From NCBI RefSeq assembly GCF_014202315.1, contig NZ_JACHGN010000007.1, forward strand, positions 318,569 through 382,568: DNA of 64,000 nt, written 5' to 3'. The DNA comes from Thermocatellispora tengchongensis. GTDB taxonomy: Bacteria > Actinomycetota > Actinomycetes > Streptosporangiales > Streptosporangiaceae. This document shows, piece after piece, positions 37,605-46,499 of this stretch (position 1 is the stretch's first letter; each line of letters opens with the position of its first letter). The notes under the pieces are model-generated. The model searched no databases, was not told where the DNA came from, and saw only the letters and a list, made by a program, of their open reading frames with translations. Made by a program: the position numbers and the translations under genes.

Positions 37605-38430
37605 GCTTCGGGGCGCGAGCGGCCACGCGTACGGCCAGGCAGCGCAGCAGCAGCGCGCCCGCGAACGGCAGGTCGTCGATCAGGTAGCGGCGGGCCAGCC
37701 GGCCCGGTTCGCACAGCAGCCGGAACAGCCACTCCAGGCCGGCGCGACCCAGCCACGGGGGCGCACGGCGTACGGCACCGGCGGCGAACGCGATGGCCGA
37801 CCCGCACCCGGCGAACCAGGTGCCGGGCAGGTCCTCCCGAAGCGCGGCGATCAGCCGCTCCTGCTTGGGGAACCCGAGCCCCACGAACACCAGCCGAGGC
37901 GCGGCGGCGACCAGGGATTCTCTGATCCGCCGCACCTCCGTGGCCGAGCGCTCGAACCCGTACGGCGGCGCGGTGGCGCCGGCGACCCGCAACCCCGGGC
38001 AGGCGGCCCGCAGCGCCGCCGCGGCCCGCTCGGGCACACCGGGAGGCCCGCCGCCGAGCAGGTAGACCGGGAACCCGTGCCGGGCGGCGGCGGCGCACAG
38101 CGTCCAGATGAGATCGGCTCCGGTCACCCGTTCGGGCAGCGGGGTGCCGAGCAGCCGCGAGGCCCACACCAGCGGCATGCCGTCGGCGACCACGATCTCC
38201 GCGTCGCGTACGAGTGCGAGCAGGTCCGGGTCGCGCCGTATCGCCCGGCAGATGTCCACGTTCGGGGTGACGATCTGCCCGCCCCGCCCGTCGGACAGCG
38301 CCGCGACGACCCGCTCGACCACCTCGTCCTGGGTGACCGCGTCCACCCCGACCCCGCCCACCATCACCCGCGCCCGGGGCGCCGTCGTCGTCGCCAGGCG
38401 CCCCGCATCACGTGCTCCCCCCGGTCGCAT
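37573..38430 (-). CDS. WecG/TagA/CpsF family glycosyltransferase
   Basis: A 285-aa GT26 enzyme. Family signatures are present: TPNVDICRAIRRDPDL, ADGMPLVWASRLLG, VTGADLIWTLC, VYLLGGGPPGVPERAA, VFVGLGFPKQERLI and WFAGCGSAIAF. Such enzymes add ManNAc or ManNAcA-type residues to a lipid-linked GlcNAc. Start ATG 38430 overlaps the upstream GT2 stop by one base (TGATG), so it ends a three-gene minus-strand operon (sulfotransferase-GT2-WecG). Confidence 0.9.
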   Translation of the reverse strand: MRPGGARDAGRLATTTAPRARVMVGGVGVDAVTQDEVVERVVAALSDGRGGQIVTPNVDICRAIRRDPDLLALVRDAEIVVADGMPLVWASRLLGTPLPERVTGADLIWTLCAAAARHGFPVYLLGGGPPGVPERAAAALRAACPGLRVAGATAPPYGFERSATEVRRIRESLVAAAPRLVFVGLGFPKQERLIAALREDLPGTWFAGCGSAIAFAAGAVRRAPPWLGRAGLEWLFRLLCEPGRLARRYLIDDLPFAGALLLRCLAVRVAARAPKLRWRSGAGCG

Positions 38431-39551
38431 CAGATTCCGTGCCCCCACGTGTGCAGCAGGCCGAGGACGGCAGAGGCCGGGACGAGGCCGGCCGCCACGG
38501 CCAGCGCGATGGGCGCGCGAGGTTCGCCCGCCCAGGACGCGAAGGCGCGGCCGGCCCAGCGCACCGCCTCACGGCGGCGGCCTGTCGCCGCGTGCAGGAA
38601 CGCGAGCTGGCCGTAGATCCTCGCCGCGCCGCGGGGATCTACGGCCAGGTCGGCGTGCCGGGCGAGCATCCATTCCAGCCCGGCTATCCGGTCGCCCCAC
38701 CGGGTGGCGTACTCGGAGCCACCCCAGCGCACCCGCACCAGCGGCCGATCGACGTTGACGATCGGTTGCCGCTTGGCGGCACGCAGCGCGAGGTCCCAGT
38801 CCTCGTTCTGGCCGTTGGGGGCGCTCTCGTCGGCCCACAGCCCGCCCCTGCGGAACAGGAAGGTGGAGGAGTGCACCATGACCATCCGCGACCGGGCGAG
38901 GTCGCGGGCGGTCACCGTGTCGCGGCCCGCCACCCGGGCCGTACGCCGGCCCAGGTACTCGACCTCGATGCCGCAGCTCGCGAACTCGGCCCCGGGCCGG
39001 TCGCCGAGCGCGGCCACCTGAGCGGCCAGTTTGCCGGGCAGCCACTCGTCGTCGTCGTCGCAGAACGCCACCAGCTCGGTGTCCAGCGCCGCGATCCCGG
39101 TGTTACGCGCCCCGGGCAGCCCCGGACTCAGCCGGTTGCCCAGCACCCGCACCACCCGAGGACCGCCCGGGCCGTGCCCCGGCCCACGAGCCGCATCAGG
39201 CCCCGCCCCGGCGACGCCGAACCACCTCCCGGAGCCACCGAACTCCTGCGGCGCCACGCCCCAAGGCCGCGGCCCTCCAGCACCAGGACTCGACCGTGCG
39301 GCGTCGAGCCACCCGCCGGCGCCGTCGAGGAGCCGGGCGGCAGTAGCCGCGGCAACCACGTCGGCCACCTGCTCGGCGACGACCTCGGGGGCGGCCTCGG
39401 GGGCGGCGCCGTCCGTCACGATCACGACGTCGATCGGCCCGGGATACGCCTGTGCCAGCACGGCGGCCGTCGCGGCGCGAAGCAGGGCCGGACGGCGCCC
39501 GCCGGTGGGGATCACCACTCCGACCGAGGGCGCCTTCTGGTCATGGATCAT
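38430..39551 (-). CDS. Family 2 glycosyltransferase with low-complexity insert
   Basis: A 373-aa GT-A fold enzyme. The N-terminal VGVVIPTGGRRPALLRAA strand, the GLPGARNTGI segment and the metal-binding AFCDDDDEWLPGKL mark GT2; the acceptor-side motif is NGQNEDWDLALRA. Between strands 2 and 3 a Gly/Pro/Ala-rich insert of about 55 residues (about 75-130) is unusual for the family. Donor and acceptor are unknown. ATG overlaps the preceding sulfotransferase stop (ATGA). Confidence 0.87.
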   Translation of the reverse strand: MIHDQKAPSVGVVIPTGGRRPALLRAATAAVLAQAYPGPIDVVIVTDGAAPEAAPEVVAEQVADVVAAATAARLLDGAGGWLDAARSSPGAGGPRPWGVAPQEFGGSGRWFGVAGAGPDAARGPGHGPGGPRVVRVLGNRLSPGLPGARNTGIAALDTELVAFCDDDDEWLPGKLAAQVAALGDRPGAEFASCGIEVEYLGRRTARVAGRDTVTARDLARSRMVMVHSSTFLFRRGGLWADESAPNGQNEDWDLALRAAKRQPIVNVDRPLVRVRWGGSEYATRWGDRIAGLEWMLARHADLAVDPRGAARIYGQLAFLHAATGRRREAVRWAGRAFASWAGEPRAPIALAVAAGLVPASAVLGLLHTWGHGI

Positions 39552-40459
39552 GGGGCGGCTCCCCGGGGACAGTAGCCGTAGCGGATCATGAGGGGCCAGG
39601 TCAGGGCGAGCACCAGCCAGCGCCGGGAGCGGGACAGGCCGCTGCGCCAGGTGTCGTCGCGCACCAGCTCGACCGCGCCGGCGGTGAACCGCATCGGGTT
39701 GCCCGACACCGTGTGCCCGACGCCGAGCATCGCCCGCCGGTTGCCGAGAAACCGCAGCGGAGACGCGAGCCCCAGCCGGAGCAGGAGGCGGGCGAGGGTG
39801 CGCCGGGGCGCGTCGAGCAGGTCTTCGTAACGGACCCGGGTGACCCGGGCCCCGCGCGCGGCGAGAAGCTCCAGCGCCAGGTTCTGCGCCATCCAGTGCA
39901 GCGAGGTGCGCACCGGACCCCAGCGGGTCATCGGGGCGCCGTCCTCGGGCCGCTCGACCCGCCGCAGCCAGGAGTACGCGACCCCGCGCGGATCGCGCAC
40001 CACATGCACGACATGCACGTCAACCCCGGCCGCGACCAGGCAGAAGGCGAGCGAGGCGTGCTTGCTGGAGTCGATCACGACCGCGCAGTCGGCCACCTCG
40101 GCCGCCGCCTGGTAGATACGCCGGTAGCGCTCGACGTACTCCATGAGGTCCACCGAGCGGCGCGGCGGTATGTGCCGGGTGCGGTCCACCCGCCGGCGCA
40201 ACAGAAGCATCCGGTACGCCAGCGCCTCGGACCACTGCCCGAACGCCTGCTCGCCCACCTTCGCCCAGAACGGACACTCCGGAAAGGCCACACCGCACCC
40301 GCACGACTCCGCGCCGATCACGCCACGCTCCCAGAGATGCACCACTTCCCCGAGCGGCACGACCCCCGGCACCTCACCGAGCAACCGTTCGAGCAACGTG
40401 GTGCCACTGCGACCGATCCCGCCCAGGTACACGACCTGGACAGGCGGGCATTGCCACAC
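39548..40459 (-). CDS. PAPS-dependent sulfotransferase 3
   Basis: A 303-aa sulfotransferase. The 5'-PSB loop YLGGIGRSGTTLLERLL (residues 11-27) and the 3'-PB motif HVVRDPRGVAYSWLRR are intact; DSSKHASLA lies between them. A cysteine cluster (ESCGCGVAFPECPFW) near residue 52 recurs in bacterial sulfotransferases of this group. GTG 40459 has GGGGGAGGGG about seven bases upstream. It leads the operon with GT2 and WecG-type genes. Confidence 0.87.
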   Translation of the reverse strand: MWQCPPVQVVYLGGIGRSGTTLLERLLGEVPGVVPLGEVVHLWERGVIGAESCGCGVAFPECPFWAKVGEQAFGQWSEALAYRMLLLRRRVDRTRHIPPRRSVDLMEYVERYRRIYQAAAEVADCAVVIDSSKHASLAFCLVAAGVDVHVVHVVRDPRGVAYSWLRRVERPEDGAPMTRWGPVRTSLHWMAQNLALELLAARGARVTRVRYEDLLDAPRRTLARLLLRLGLASPLRFLGNRRAMLGVGHTVSGNPMRFTAGAVELVRDDTWRSGLSRSRRWLVLALTWPLMIRYGYCPRGAAP

Positions 40460-41003
40460 AAGGACGCCCCTCCCCCACGGATACAGGACGCCCCCACCCT
40501 ATTCCGCAGAGTAATCACACGGTCACGCAACGCAAAAGATCTACCTAACGATCCCCCACCCCAGGTTCCCCCTTCCCCTCCCCCGGGTAAGGCGCGCACC
40601 GGGCCCGGAGCCACCCGGACAGCACGCCTACCGGTGGTGGTCCGTCCTGTTCGGGGGAGGGCTGGGCACGCCGCAGCAGTGCATGGTGGGCCGCGCGAGT
40701 CCTTGTAGCCGTCGTCAGGGATCGTCTTGTACAGGCCAGTGGTGAGCATCCCTGGCAGCTCTTGCGACGGCGTGGCCGGCTCGCGCACAGCATGCGGACA
40801 CGCGCACGGCGCGGCTCGCGCACAGCGCGGCTCGCGCACAGCGCGGCTCGCGCACAGCGCGGCTCGCGCACAGCGCGGCTCGCGCACAGCGCGGCTCGCG
40901 CACAGCATCCGGGCACGCCCACAGCATCCGGGCACGCGCACACAGCATCCGCCTGCGCCCATGGCGGCCAGGACTCCTCGCGGCATCCAGGGTCAGCCAA
41001 ACC
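40460..41003. other. Repeat-rich intergenic region upstream of a truncated hydrolase
   Basis: About 540 bp with no credible gene. The left part (40500-40760) must hold the promoter of the leftward sulfotransferase operon but shows no clear consensus. The right part is occupied by the 16-bp array. Confidence 0.5.
40784..40960. repeat. 16-bp tandem array with degenerate flanks
   Basis: CACAGCGCGGCTCGCG is repeated five times without change (40821-40900) after one copy with a single mismatch (40805-40820). Two 19-bp copies of the form CACAGCATCCGGGCACGCC/G follow, and similar degenerate units flank the array. There are no spacers, so it is not CRISPR. Confidence 0.9.
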
Positions 41004-41640
41004 GACCGGCGCGGGCTATACGATCCCCGAGCAGGGACGCCGGGTCGGCGAGGCGCTCGACCGGCTCGGCATCAAGCAGGCCACGGTGGTCGGCCATTCC
41101 ACCGGCGGCTCGGTCGCCACCGCGCTGGCCGAGCAACGACGCGACCTGGTGACCGCGCTCGCGCTCATCGACTCCGGGCCCCGGGTGGACGCCTTCATCT
41201 CAGAGGGGCCCGTCGGTCAACTCCTGTTCGTCCCCGGCGTCGGGCAACTGCTGTGGCGGCTTCGGACCGGCACGATCGTTCGCCAGGGTCTGGCCACCGC
41301 GTTCAGCCGCCCCGGCTACCAGGCCCCGCAACAGCTCGTCGATGACGTGCGCGGCATGACGTACCACGCCGTCACCGCGACATCGCGGGCGGCCGACGAC
41401 TACCTCGACCGGCGCGCGCTCCCCGATCGGCTGACGGCCCTCGGCAAGCCGCTGCTGGTGATCTTCGGTCAGGACGACCGGAGATGGCGATCCTCCTCCG
41501 CCGCCGAATACCGGCGGGTTCCCGGCGCGAGGGTCGAGCTGCTGCCCGGCGTCGGACACTCGCCCATGCTTGAGGACCCGTCGCGGACCGCCACGCTCCT
41601 CCTGGCCTTCACCGAGTCCGTCCGTACGCGGGCGGACTGA
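41004..41640 (+). pseudogene. N-terminally truncated alpha/beta hydrolase
   Basis: Family similarity begins abruptly at KPTGAGYTIPEQGRRVGEAL and continues through the nucleophile elbow VVGHSTGGS, the cap region, the acid-bearing LLVIFGQDDRRW strand and the catalytic His in GVGHSPM. The usual first 80-90 residues (oxyanion-hole HGF motif and first strands) are missing, and the 16-bp array occupies the place where they should be. No start with a ribosome site precedes the homologous part. The frame is open leftwards to 40762 through the repeats, so a chimeric product is conceivable. I read it as a remnant. Confidence 0.75.
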
Positions 41641-41786
41641 CGCGGCATGCCGGGGTGCGGCGGCCCACCCACCGGGCCGCCACCACCGGCACTGCGCGCC
41701 CGGACGGGACAGCGCACCCGGACGGACGGCGCACCCACGCGGGACAGCGCCGCTTGCGGAACAGCGCCCCTTGCGAAACAGCGCGG

Positions 41787-43055
41787 CTATCGGCCCCGAG
41801 CCTCGACGATCATGCCGGCGCCGACGGTGCCGTTGGTGGCCTCGTCGACCAGGATGAAGCCGCCGGTGAGCCGGTTGCGGGCGTAGTCGTCCACGAACAG
41901 GGGCTGGGTGACGCGCAGGGAGACGCGGCCGATCTCGTTCAGGCCGAGGTTCTGGGCGGTCTCGTCGCGGTGCAGGGTGTTGACGTCCAGGCGGTAGTGC
42001 AGGTCGCGGACCAGGGCGCGGGCGGTGCGGGTGGTGTGCTTGATGATGAACTTCGAGCGCGGGGCGAGCTTCACGCCGTCGGCCATCCAGCAGACCATCG
42101 CCTCAAGCTCCTGCGCCACCGCCGGCTGGTTGTTGGGCCGGCAGATCATGTCGCCGCGGGAGATGTCGATGTCGTCCTCCAGCCGCAGCGTGACCGACAT
42201 CGGCGGGAACGCCTCGGCGACCGGGCCGTCGTAGGTGTCGATGGAGGAGATGCGGGTGGTCAGGCCGCTGGGCAGGTGGACCACCTCGTCGCCCGGCTTG
42301 AGCACGCCGCCGGCCACCTGGCCGGCGTAGCCGCGGTAGTCGTGGAAGGCCGGGTCGGTGGCCTTCTGCGGGCGGATGACGTACTGGACCGGGAAGCGCA
42401 CGTCGACCAGGTTGCGGTCGGAGGCGATGTGCACGTTCTCCAGATGGTGCAGCAGGGAGGAGCCCTGGTACCAGGGCATGTTCTCGCTGCGGGAGACGAC
42501 GTTGTCGCCGTGCAGGGCCGAGATGGGGATGAAGGTCAGGTCGGGCGCGTTCAGCTTGGAGGCGAAGGCGGTGAACTCCTCGTGGATCTCGTTGAACCGC
42601 TCCTCGGAGTAGTCGACGAGGTCCATCTTGTTGACCGCCAGGACCAGGTGGGGCACGCGCAGCAGGGTGGTGAGGAAGGCGTGGCGGCGCGACTGCTCAA
42701 GCACGCCCTTGCGGGCGTCGATGAGGATGATGGCCAGGTCGGCGGTGGACGCGCCGGTGACCATGTTGCGGGTGTACTGGATGTGGCCGGGGGTGTCGGC
42801 GATGATGAACTTGCGCTTGGGCGTGGCGAAGTAGCGGTAGGCGACGTCGATGGTGATGCCCTGTTCGCGCTCGGCGCGCAGGCCGTCGGTGAGCAGGGAC
42901 AGGTCGGTGTATTCGGTGCCCCGGTCGCGGCTGGTGCGTTCGACTGCTTCGAGCTGGTCTTCGAAGATGGCCTTGGAGTCGAACAGCAGCCGGCCGATCA
43001 GGGTCGACTTGCCGTCGTCAACCGAGCCCGCGGTGGCGAAACGCAAAATGTCCAT
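41787..43055 (-). CDS. cysN: Sulfate adenylyltransferase subunit 1 (CysN GTPase)
   Basis: A 422-aa elongation-factor-like GTPase that drives APS formation with CysD. G1 is GSVDDGKSTL (about 10-19), the G3 motif is DTPGHIQYTRNM, G4 is NKMDLVDY; two beta-barrel domains follow. There is no C-terminal APS kinase fusion, matching a separate cysC at 25 kb. It is the last gene of the operon priming transferase-cysQ-cysD-cysN; a hairpin lies between cysD and cysN. Confidence 0.95.
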   Translation of the reverse strand: MDILRFATAGSVDDGKSTLIGRLLFDSKAIFEDQLEAVERTSRDRGTEYTDLSLLTDGLRAEREQGITIDVAYRYFATPKRKFIIADTPGHIQYTRNMVTGASTADLAIILIDARKGVLEQSRRHAFLTTLLRVPHLVLAVNKMDLVDYSEERFNEIHEEFTAFASKLNAPDLTFIPISALHGDNVVSRSENMPWYQGSSLLHHLENVHIASDRNLVDVRFPVQYVIRPQKATDPAFHDYRGYAGQVAGGVLKPGDEVVHLPSGLTTRISSIDTYDGPVAEAFPPMSVTLRLEDDIDISRGDMICRPNNQPAVAQELEAMVCWMADGVKLAPRSKFIIKHTTRTARALVRDLHYRLDVNTLHRDETAQNLGLNEIGRVSLRVTQPLFVDDYARNRLTGGFILVDEATNGTVGAGMIVEARGR

Positions 43056-43130
43056 GATGCTTGATGTGTCCCTCGGTCCTGCAAGTCCTGCACGGTTGAT
43101 CGTTGTCAGCGGACGGCGTGGCGGGCATGG

Positions 43131-43159
43131 ACGCGGGCGGGGCCGGACCCCGCCCGCGT
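43131..43159 (-). terminator. Hairpin between cysD and cysN
   Basis: ACGCGGGCGGGG (43131-43142) and CCCCGCCCGCGT (43148-43159) form a 12-bp stem with a 5-base loop, 13 bp after the cysD stop. It may attenuate or end the transcript, or stabilise the upstream message. Confidence 0.55.
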
Positions 43160-43172
43160 GCGTGCGGCGGGC

Positions 43173-44090
43173 CTAGAAGTAGCCCTCGCGCTTGCGGTCC
43201 TCCATCGCGGCCTCGGAGGCGCGGTCGTCGGCCCTGGTGGCGCCGCGTTCGGTGATCCGGGTGGCCGCGATCTCGGCGATGATCTCCTCGACCGTCGCCG
43301 CCGTGGACTGCACCGCGCCCGTGCAGGTCATGTCGCCGACCGTGCGATAGCGCACCACCGCCTCGAACACCGGCTCGTCCTCACCGCGCTGCACCACGGG
43401 GGAGTCGGCCAGCAGCATGCCGTCGCGCTCGAAGACGCGCCGCTTGTGGGCGTAGTAGATGGACGGGATCTCGATGCCCTCGCGCCGGATGTAGTCCCAG
43501 ATGTCCAGCTCGGTCCAGTTGGACAGCGGGAACACCCGGATGTGCTCGCCCTTGCGGATCTTGGCGTTGTAGAGGTTCCACAGCTCGGGGCGCTGGTTCT
43601 TCGGGTCCCACTGGCCGAAGTCGTCGCGGAAGGAGAACACGCGCTCCTTGGCCCGCGCCTTCTCCTCATCGCGGCGCGCGCCGCCGAAGACCGCGTCGAA
43701 GCCGTGCTCCTCGATCGCGTCGAGCAGCGTCGTGGTCTGCAGCCGGTTGCGCGAGGCCCGCCGCCCGGTCTCCTCCACCACCCGGCCGGCGTCGATGGAC
43801 GCCTGGACGCTCGCCACCACCAGCCGGGCGCCCAGCTCGGCCGCCCTGCGGTCGCGGAACTCGATGACCTCGTCGAAGTTGTGCCCGGTGTCCACGTGCA
43901 TCAGCGGGAACGGGATCGGCGCCGGCCAGAACGCCTTCTCCGCGATGCGGAGCATCACGATCGAGTCCTTGCCGCCGGAGAACAGCAGACAGGGACGCTC
44001 GAACTCCGCCGCGACCTCACGCATGATGTGGATGGCCTCGGCTTCGAGCACGTCGAGCTGCGAAGTGGTGTAGTCGGCCTGGAGTGTCAA
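43173..44090 (-). CDS. cysD: Sulfate adenylyltransferase subunit 2 (CysD)
   Basis: A 305-aa PP-loop ATP sulfurylase subunit that joins sulfate and ATP to form APS. The PP-loop is LLFSGGKDSIVML (about residues 30-42); MHVDTGHNFDEVI, GARRDEEKARAKER and FPLSNWTELDIWDYI are family hallmarks. TTG 44090 is chosen because GGAGG lies five bases upstream; an adjacent GTG is too close to that site. It follows cysQ by 20 bp. Confidence 0.95.
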   Translation of the reverse strand: MTLQADYTTSQLDVLEAEAIHIMREVAAEFERPCLLFSGGKDSIVMLRIAEKAFWPAPIPFPLMHVDTGHNFDEVIEFRDRRAAELGARLVVASVQASIDAGRVVEETGRRASRNRLQTTTLLDAIEEHGFDAVFGGARRDEEKARAKERVFSFRDDFGQWDPKNQRPELWNLYNAKIRKGEHIRVFPLSNWTELDIWDYIRREGIEIPSIYYAHKRRVFERDGMLLADSPVVQRGEDEPVFEAVVRYRTVGDMTCTGAVQSTAATVEEIIAEIAATRITERGATRADDRASEAAMEDRKREGYF

Positions 44091-44110
44091 CACTTCCTCC
44101 GGGTTGGGGC

Positions 44111-44905
44111 TTATCGATGCAGGTCGCGGATCCCGGCGAGCAACGTCGGCGCCAGCTCCGGTAGGGATACCAGGATATCCGGCAGCGACGGGTCCGCCTG
44201 GTTGTAGGTCAACGGCGAGCCGTCGATCCTGCTCGTGTGGGCCCCGGCGGCCAGGGCGACGGCCACGGGGGCGGCGGAGTCCCACTCGTACTGGCCGCCG
44301 GCGTGCACGTACGCCTCGACCTCGCCGGTCAGCACGGCGCTGATCTTGGCACCGGCCGAGCCGATCGGGACCAGCTCGGCGCCGACGAGGTAGGCGAGCT
44401 TCTGCACGAACTCGGGCGGGCGGGTGCGGCTCACGGCGATGCGGACGCGGCTCTCGCGGCCGACGGCCCCGGCCGGGAGGCCGGGCAGCTTGGGCGGCTG
44501 GGCCGTGGACAGGGTGCGCCCCTGCGCGGGGAGCGCGACCGCGCCCGCGGTCAGCACGCCCCGGCCGTCGCGGCGCTCCCACAGGGCCACGTGCACGGCC
44601 CAGTCGGCGCGGCCCTCCTCGGAGAACTCGCGGGTGCCGTCGAGCGGATCGACGATCCACACCCGATCAGCGGTCAGCCGGCGCGGATCGAGCCGCTCCT
44701 CGCGGGTCGCCTCCTCCGACAGCACGCTGTCGGAGGGCCGCAGCCGGGCCAGCGCCTCCATCAGATAGCGGTGGGCGCTCTGGTCGCCCGCGTCGCGCAG
44801 CGCCCGCGAGTCGGCGAAGCCCGTACGCTCCCGGACCCGCAGCAGCCGCTCACCCGCCTCCGTCGCCAGATCGGCGGCCAGGGCATGGTCGTCCCTAATC
44901 GTCAT
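44111..44905 (-). CDS. cysQ: 3'(2'),5'-bisphosphate nucleotidase (PAP phosphatase, CysQ-like)
   Basis: A 264-aa inositol-monophosphatase-fold enzyme that hydrolyses PAP, the by-product of sulfotransferases. Metal-binding motifs are visible: LSEEATREE, WIVDPLDGTREFSEEG and the C-terminal YEWDSAAPVAVALAAG. ATG 44905 has GGAG seven bases upstream and overlaps the stop of the priming transferase by one base, so both are probably translated together. Its place between a sugar transferase and cysDN ties PAP removal to polysaccharide sulfation. Confidence 0.93.
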   Translation of the reverse strand: MTIRDDHALAADLATEAGERLLRVRERTGFADSRALRDAGDQSAHRYLMEALARLRPSDSVLSEEATREERLDPRRLTADRVWIVDPLDGTREFSEEGRADWAVHVALWERRDGRGVLTAGAVALPAQGRTLSTAQPPKLPGLPAGAVGRESRVRIAVSRTRPPEFVQKLAYLVGAELVPIGSAGAKISAVLTGEVEAYVHAGGQYEWDSAAPVAVALAAGAHTSRIDGSPLTYNQADPSLPDILVSLPELAPTLLAGIRDLHR

Positions 44906-46428
44906 CAATACGCTCCAGCTCCCCGGGCGACAGCCGACCAGGTCTTCCACAGGATCTGCAGGTCCAGCATGAGGGACCAGTGCTCAACGTAACGCAGGTC
45001 CAACCGTACCGATTCCTCCCACGAGAGATCCGACCGGCCGCTCACCTGCCACAGACCGGTCATGCCGGGCCGCACCAGCAGGCGGCGGCGTACGTCGTCG
45101 CCGTAGCATGCCACCTCCTCCGGCAGCGGCGGGCGCGGGCCCACCAGCGACATGTCACCCCGCAGCACGTTGATGAGCTGGGGCAGCTCGTCCAGCGAGT
45201 GGCGGCGCAGCCACGCGCCGAGCGGCGTGACCCGGGGGTCGCGGCGCACCTTGAACAGCAGCCCGTTGGCGTCGCTGACCAGCTCGATCTTGCGTTTCTC
45301 CGCGTCGGTCACCATGGTGCGGAACTTGAGGATGGTGAACTCGCGGCCGTCGCGGCCCACGCGGGTCTGCCGGAACAGCGCCGGGCCGGGATCGCCGGCG
45401 CGCACCGCGACCGCCAGGCCCAGCAGCAGCGGGGCGAGCGCGACCAGCAGGGCGGCGGCGACCAGGCGGTCGAAGAGGTCCTTGACCAGCCGGCGCACGC
45501 CGACGAGCTGGGGGTGCTCGACGTGGAGCAGCGGCAGCCCGGCGGCGGGCCGGATCGTGGTGCGCGGGCCGGCGACGTCCATGAGCGCGGGGGCCACGAT
45601 GAGCTGGGTGTGCGACTTCTCCAGCCGCCAGGCCAGCCGGCCCAGCGCGTCGCCGTCCATCTCGCGGCAGGCCAGCACGGCCACGGTGTCGGCGCCGGCG
45701 TGGCGCACGGCGAGCGGCACGTCGGACAGGCCGCCGAGCACCGGGACCCCCGCCACGTCGCAGGACGGCAGGTCGCAGCAGTCGTCGGCGGGCAGGCAGG
45801 CGGCGACGATCTGCATGCCGTGGCGGGGCTCGCGGCGCAGCATGCGCACCAGCCCGGCCACGCCCTCGGGGTGGCCGACCGCCACCACGCGGTGCATGCA
45901 CTCGCCGCGCAGCCGCCGCCGGTGCACCGCGCGGCGCAGGCCGTGGCGGGCCAGCAGGGTGAGCGCGGTGGCCAGCGGCAGCGCCAGCACGACGTAGCCG
46001 CGGGCGATCTCGGTCTTGGTCGAGTACGCCGCGACCGCCAGCCCTGCGGTCAGCGCCAGGCCGCACTGCACGATGCGGCGGAACTCCTCCGAGCCGAGCC
46101 CGAGCAGGCGCGGCTCGTAGGCCCGGTTCAGCGCCACCGCGCACACCCAGGCGAGCGGCAGCAGTGCGCTCGCGACCGCGTACGGCGCGACGTACGGGGT
46201 GACCTCGCCGAACCTGACCCCGACCGCGACCACCCCGGCCACCAGGCCGCAGGCGGCGTCGGCGAGCACGGCGTGGCCGCGATACTGTCGCAGCCACACC
46301 GGCATGCCCGGACGCTCGCCGGCCGGACGCGCCGGGGTGACCGGCGCGCCCACGGCACGCCGGACGCCCCGGCCGGTGCCGGCGTATGCCGCTCCGGTCG
46401 TGGCCGTCGAAGTCTCAGCGCCGGACAA
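44905..46428 (-). CDS. Polyprenyl-phosphate sugar-1-phosphate transferase (priming glycosyltransferase)
   Basis: A 507-aa WbaP/CpsE-type enzyme that transfers sugar-1-phosphate to undecaprenyl phosphate, starting repeat-unit synthesis. The N-terminal half has four or five membrane helices and a Rossmann-like CoA-binding-type domain (HRVVAVGHPEGVAG). The C-terminal bacterial sugar transferase domain has KDLFDRLVAAALLVAL, FRQTRVGRDGREFTILKFRT, RRHSLDELPQLINVL, MSLVGPRPPLPEEV and PGMTGLWQVSGRS. TTG 46428 is chosen since GGGAGGGG ends four to five bases upstream; the frame opens at GTG 46452. Confidence 0.92.
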   Translation of the reverse strand: MSGAETSTATTGAAYAGTGRGVRRAVGAPVTPARPAGERPGMPVWLRQYRGHAVLADAACGLVAGVVAVGVRFGEVTPYVAPYAVASALLPLAWVCAVALNRAYEPRLLGLGSEEFRRIVQCGLALTAGLAVAAYSTKTEIARGYVVLALPLATALTLLARHGLRRAVHRRRLRGECMHRVVAVGHPEGVAGLVRMLRREPRHGMQIVAACLPADDCCDLPSCDVAGVPVLGGLSDVPLAVRHAGADTVAVLACREMDGDALGRLAWRLEKSHTQLIVAPALMDVAGPRTTIRPAAGLPLLHVEHPQLVGVRRLVKDLFDRLVAAALLVALAPLLLGLAVAVRAGDPGPALFRQTRVGRDGREFTILKFRTMVTDAEKRKIELVSDANGLLFKVRRDPRVTPLGAWLRRHSLDELPQLINVLRGDMSLVGPRPPLPEEVACYGDDVRRRLLVRPGMTGLWQVSGRSDLSWEESVRLDLRYVEHWSLMLDLQILWKTWSAVARGAGAY

Positions 46429-46499
46429 ATGCCCCTCCCAGTGACCGCACACAAACGGGCAGTCATGGAATGATAACGAGGAGAACGGAGGCCGATGAT

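Noticed and set aside
40805-40900. 16-bp array considered as CRISPR
   Set aside because: Repeats are directly adjacent with no spacers, and no cas gene is present.
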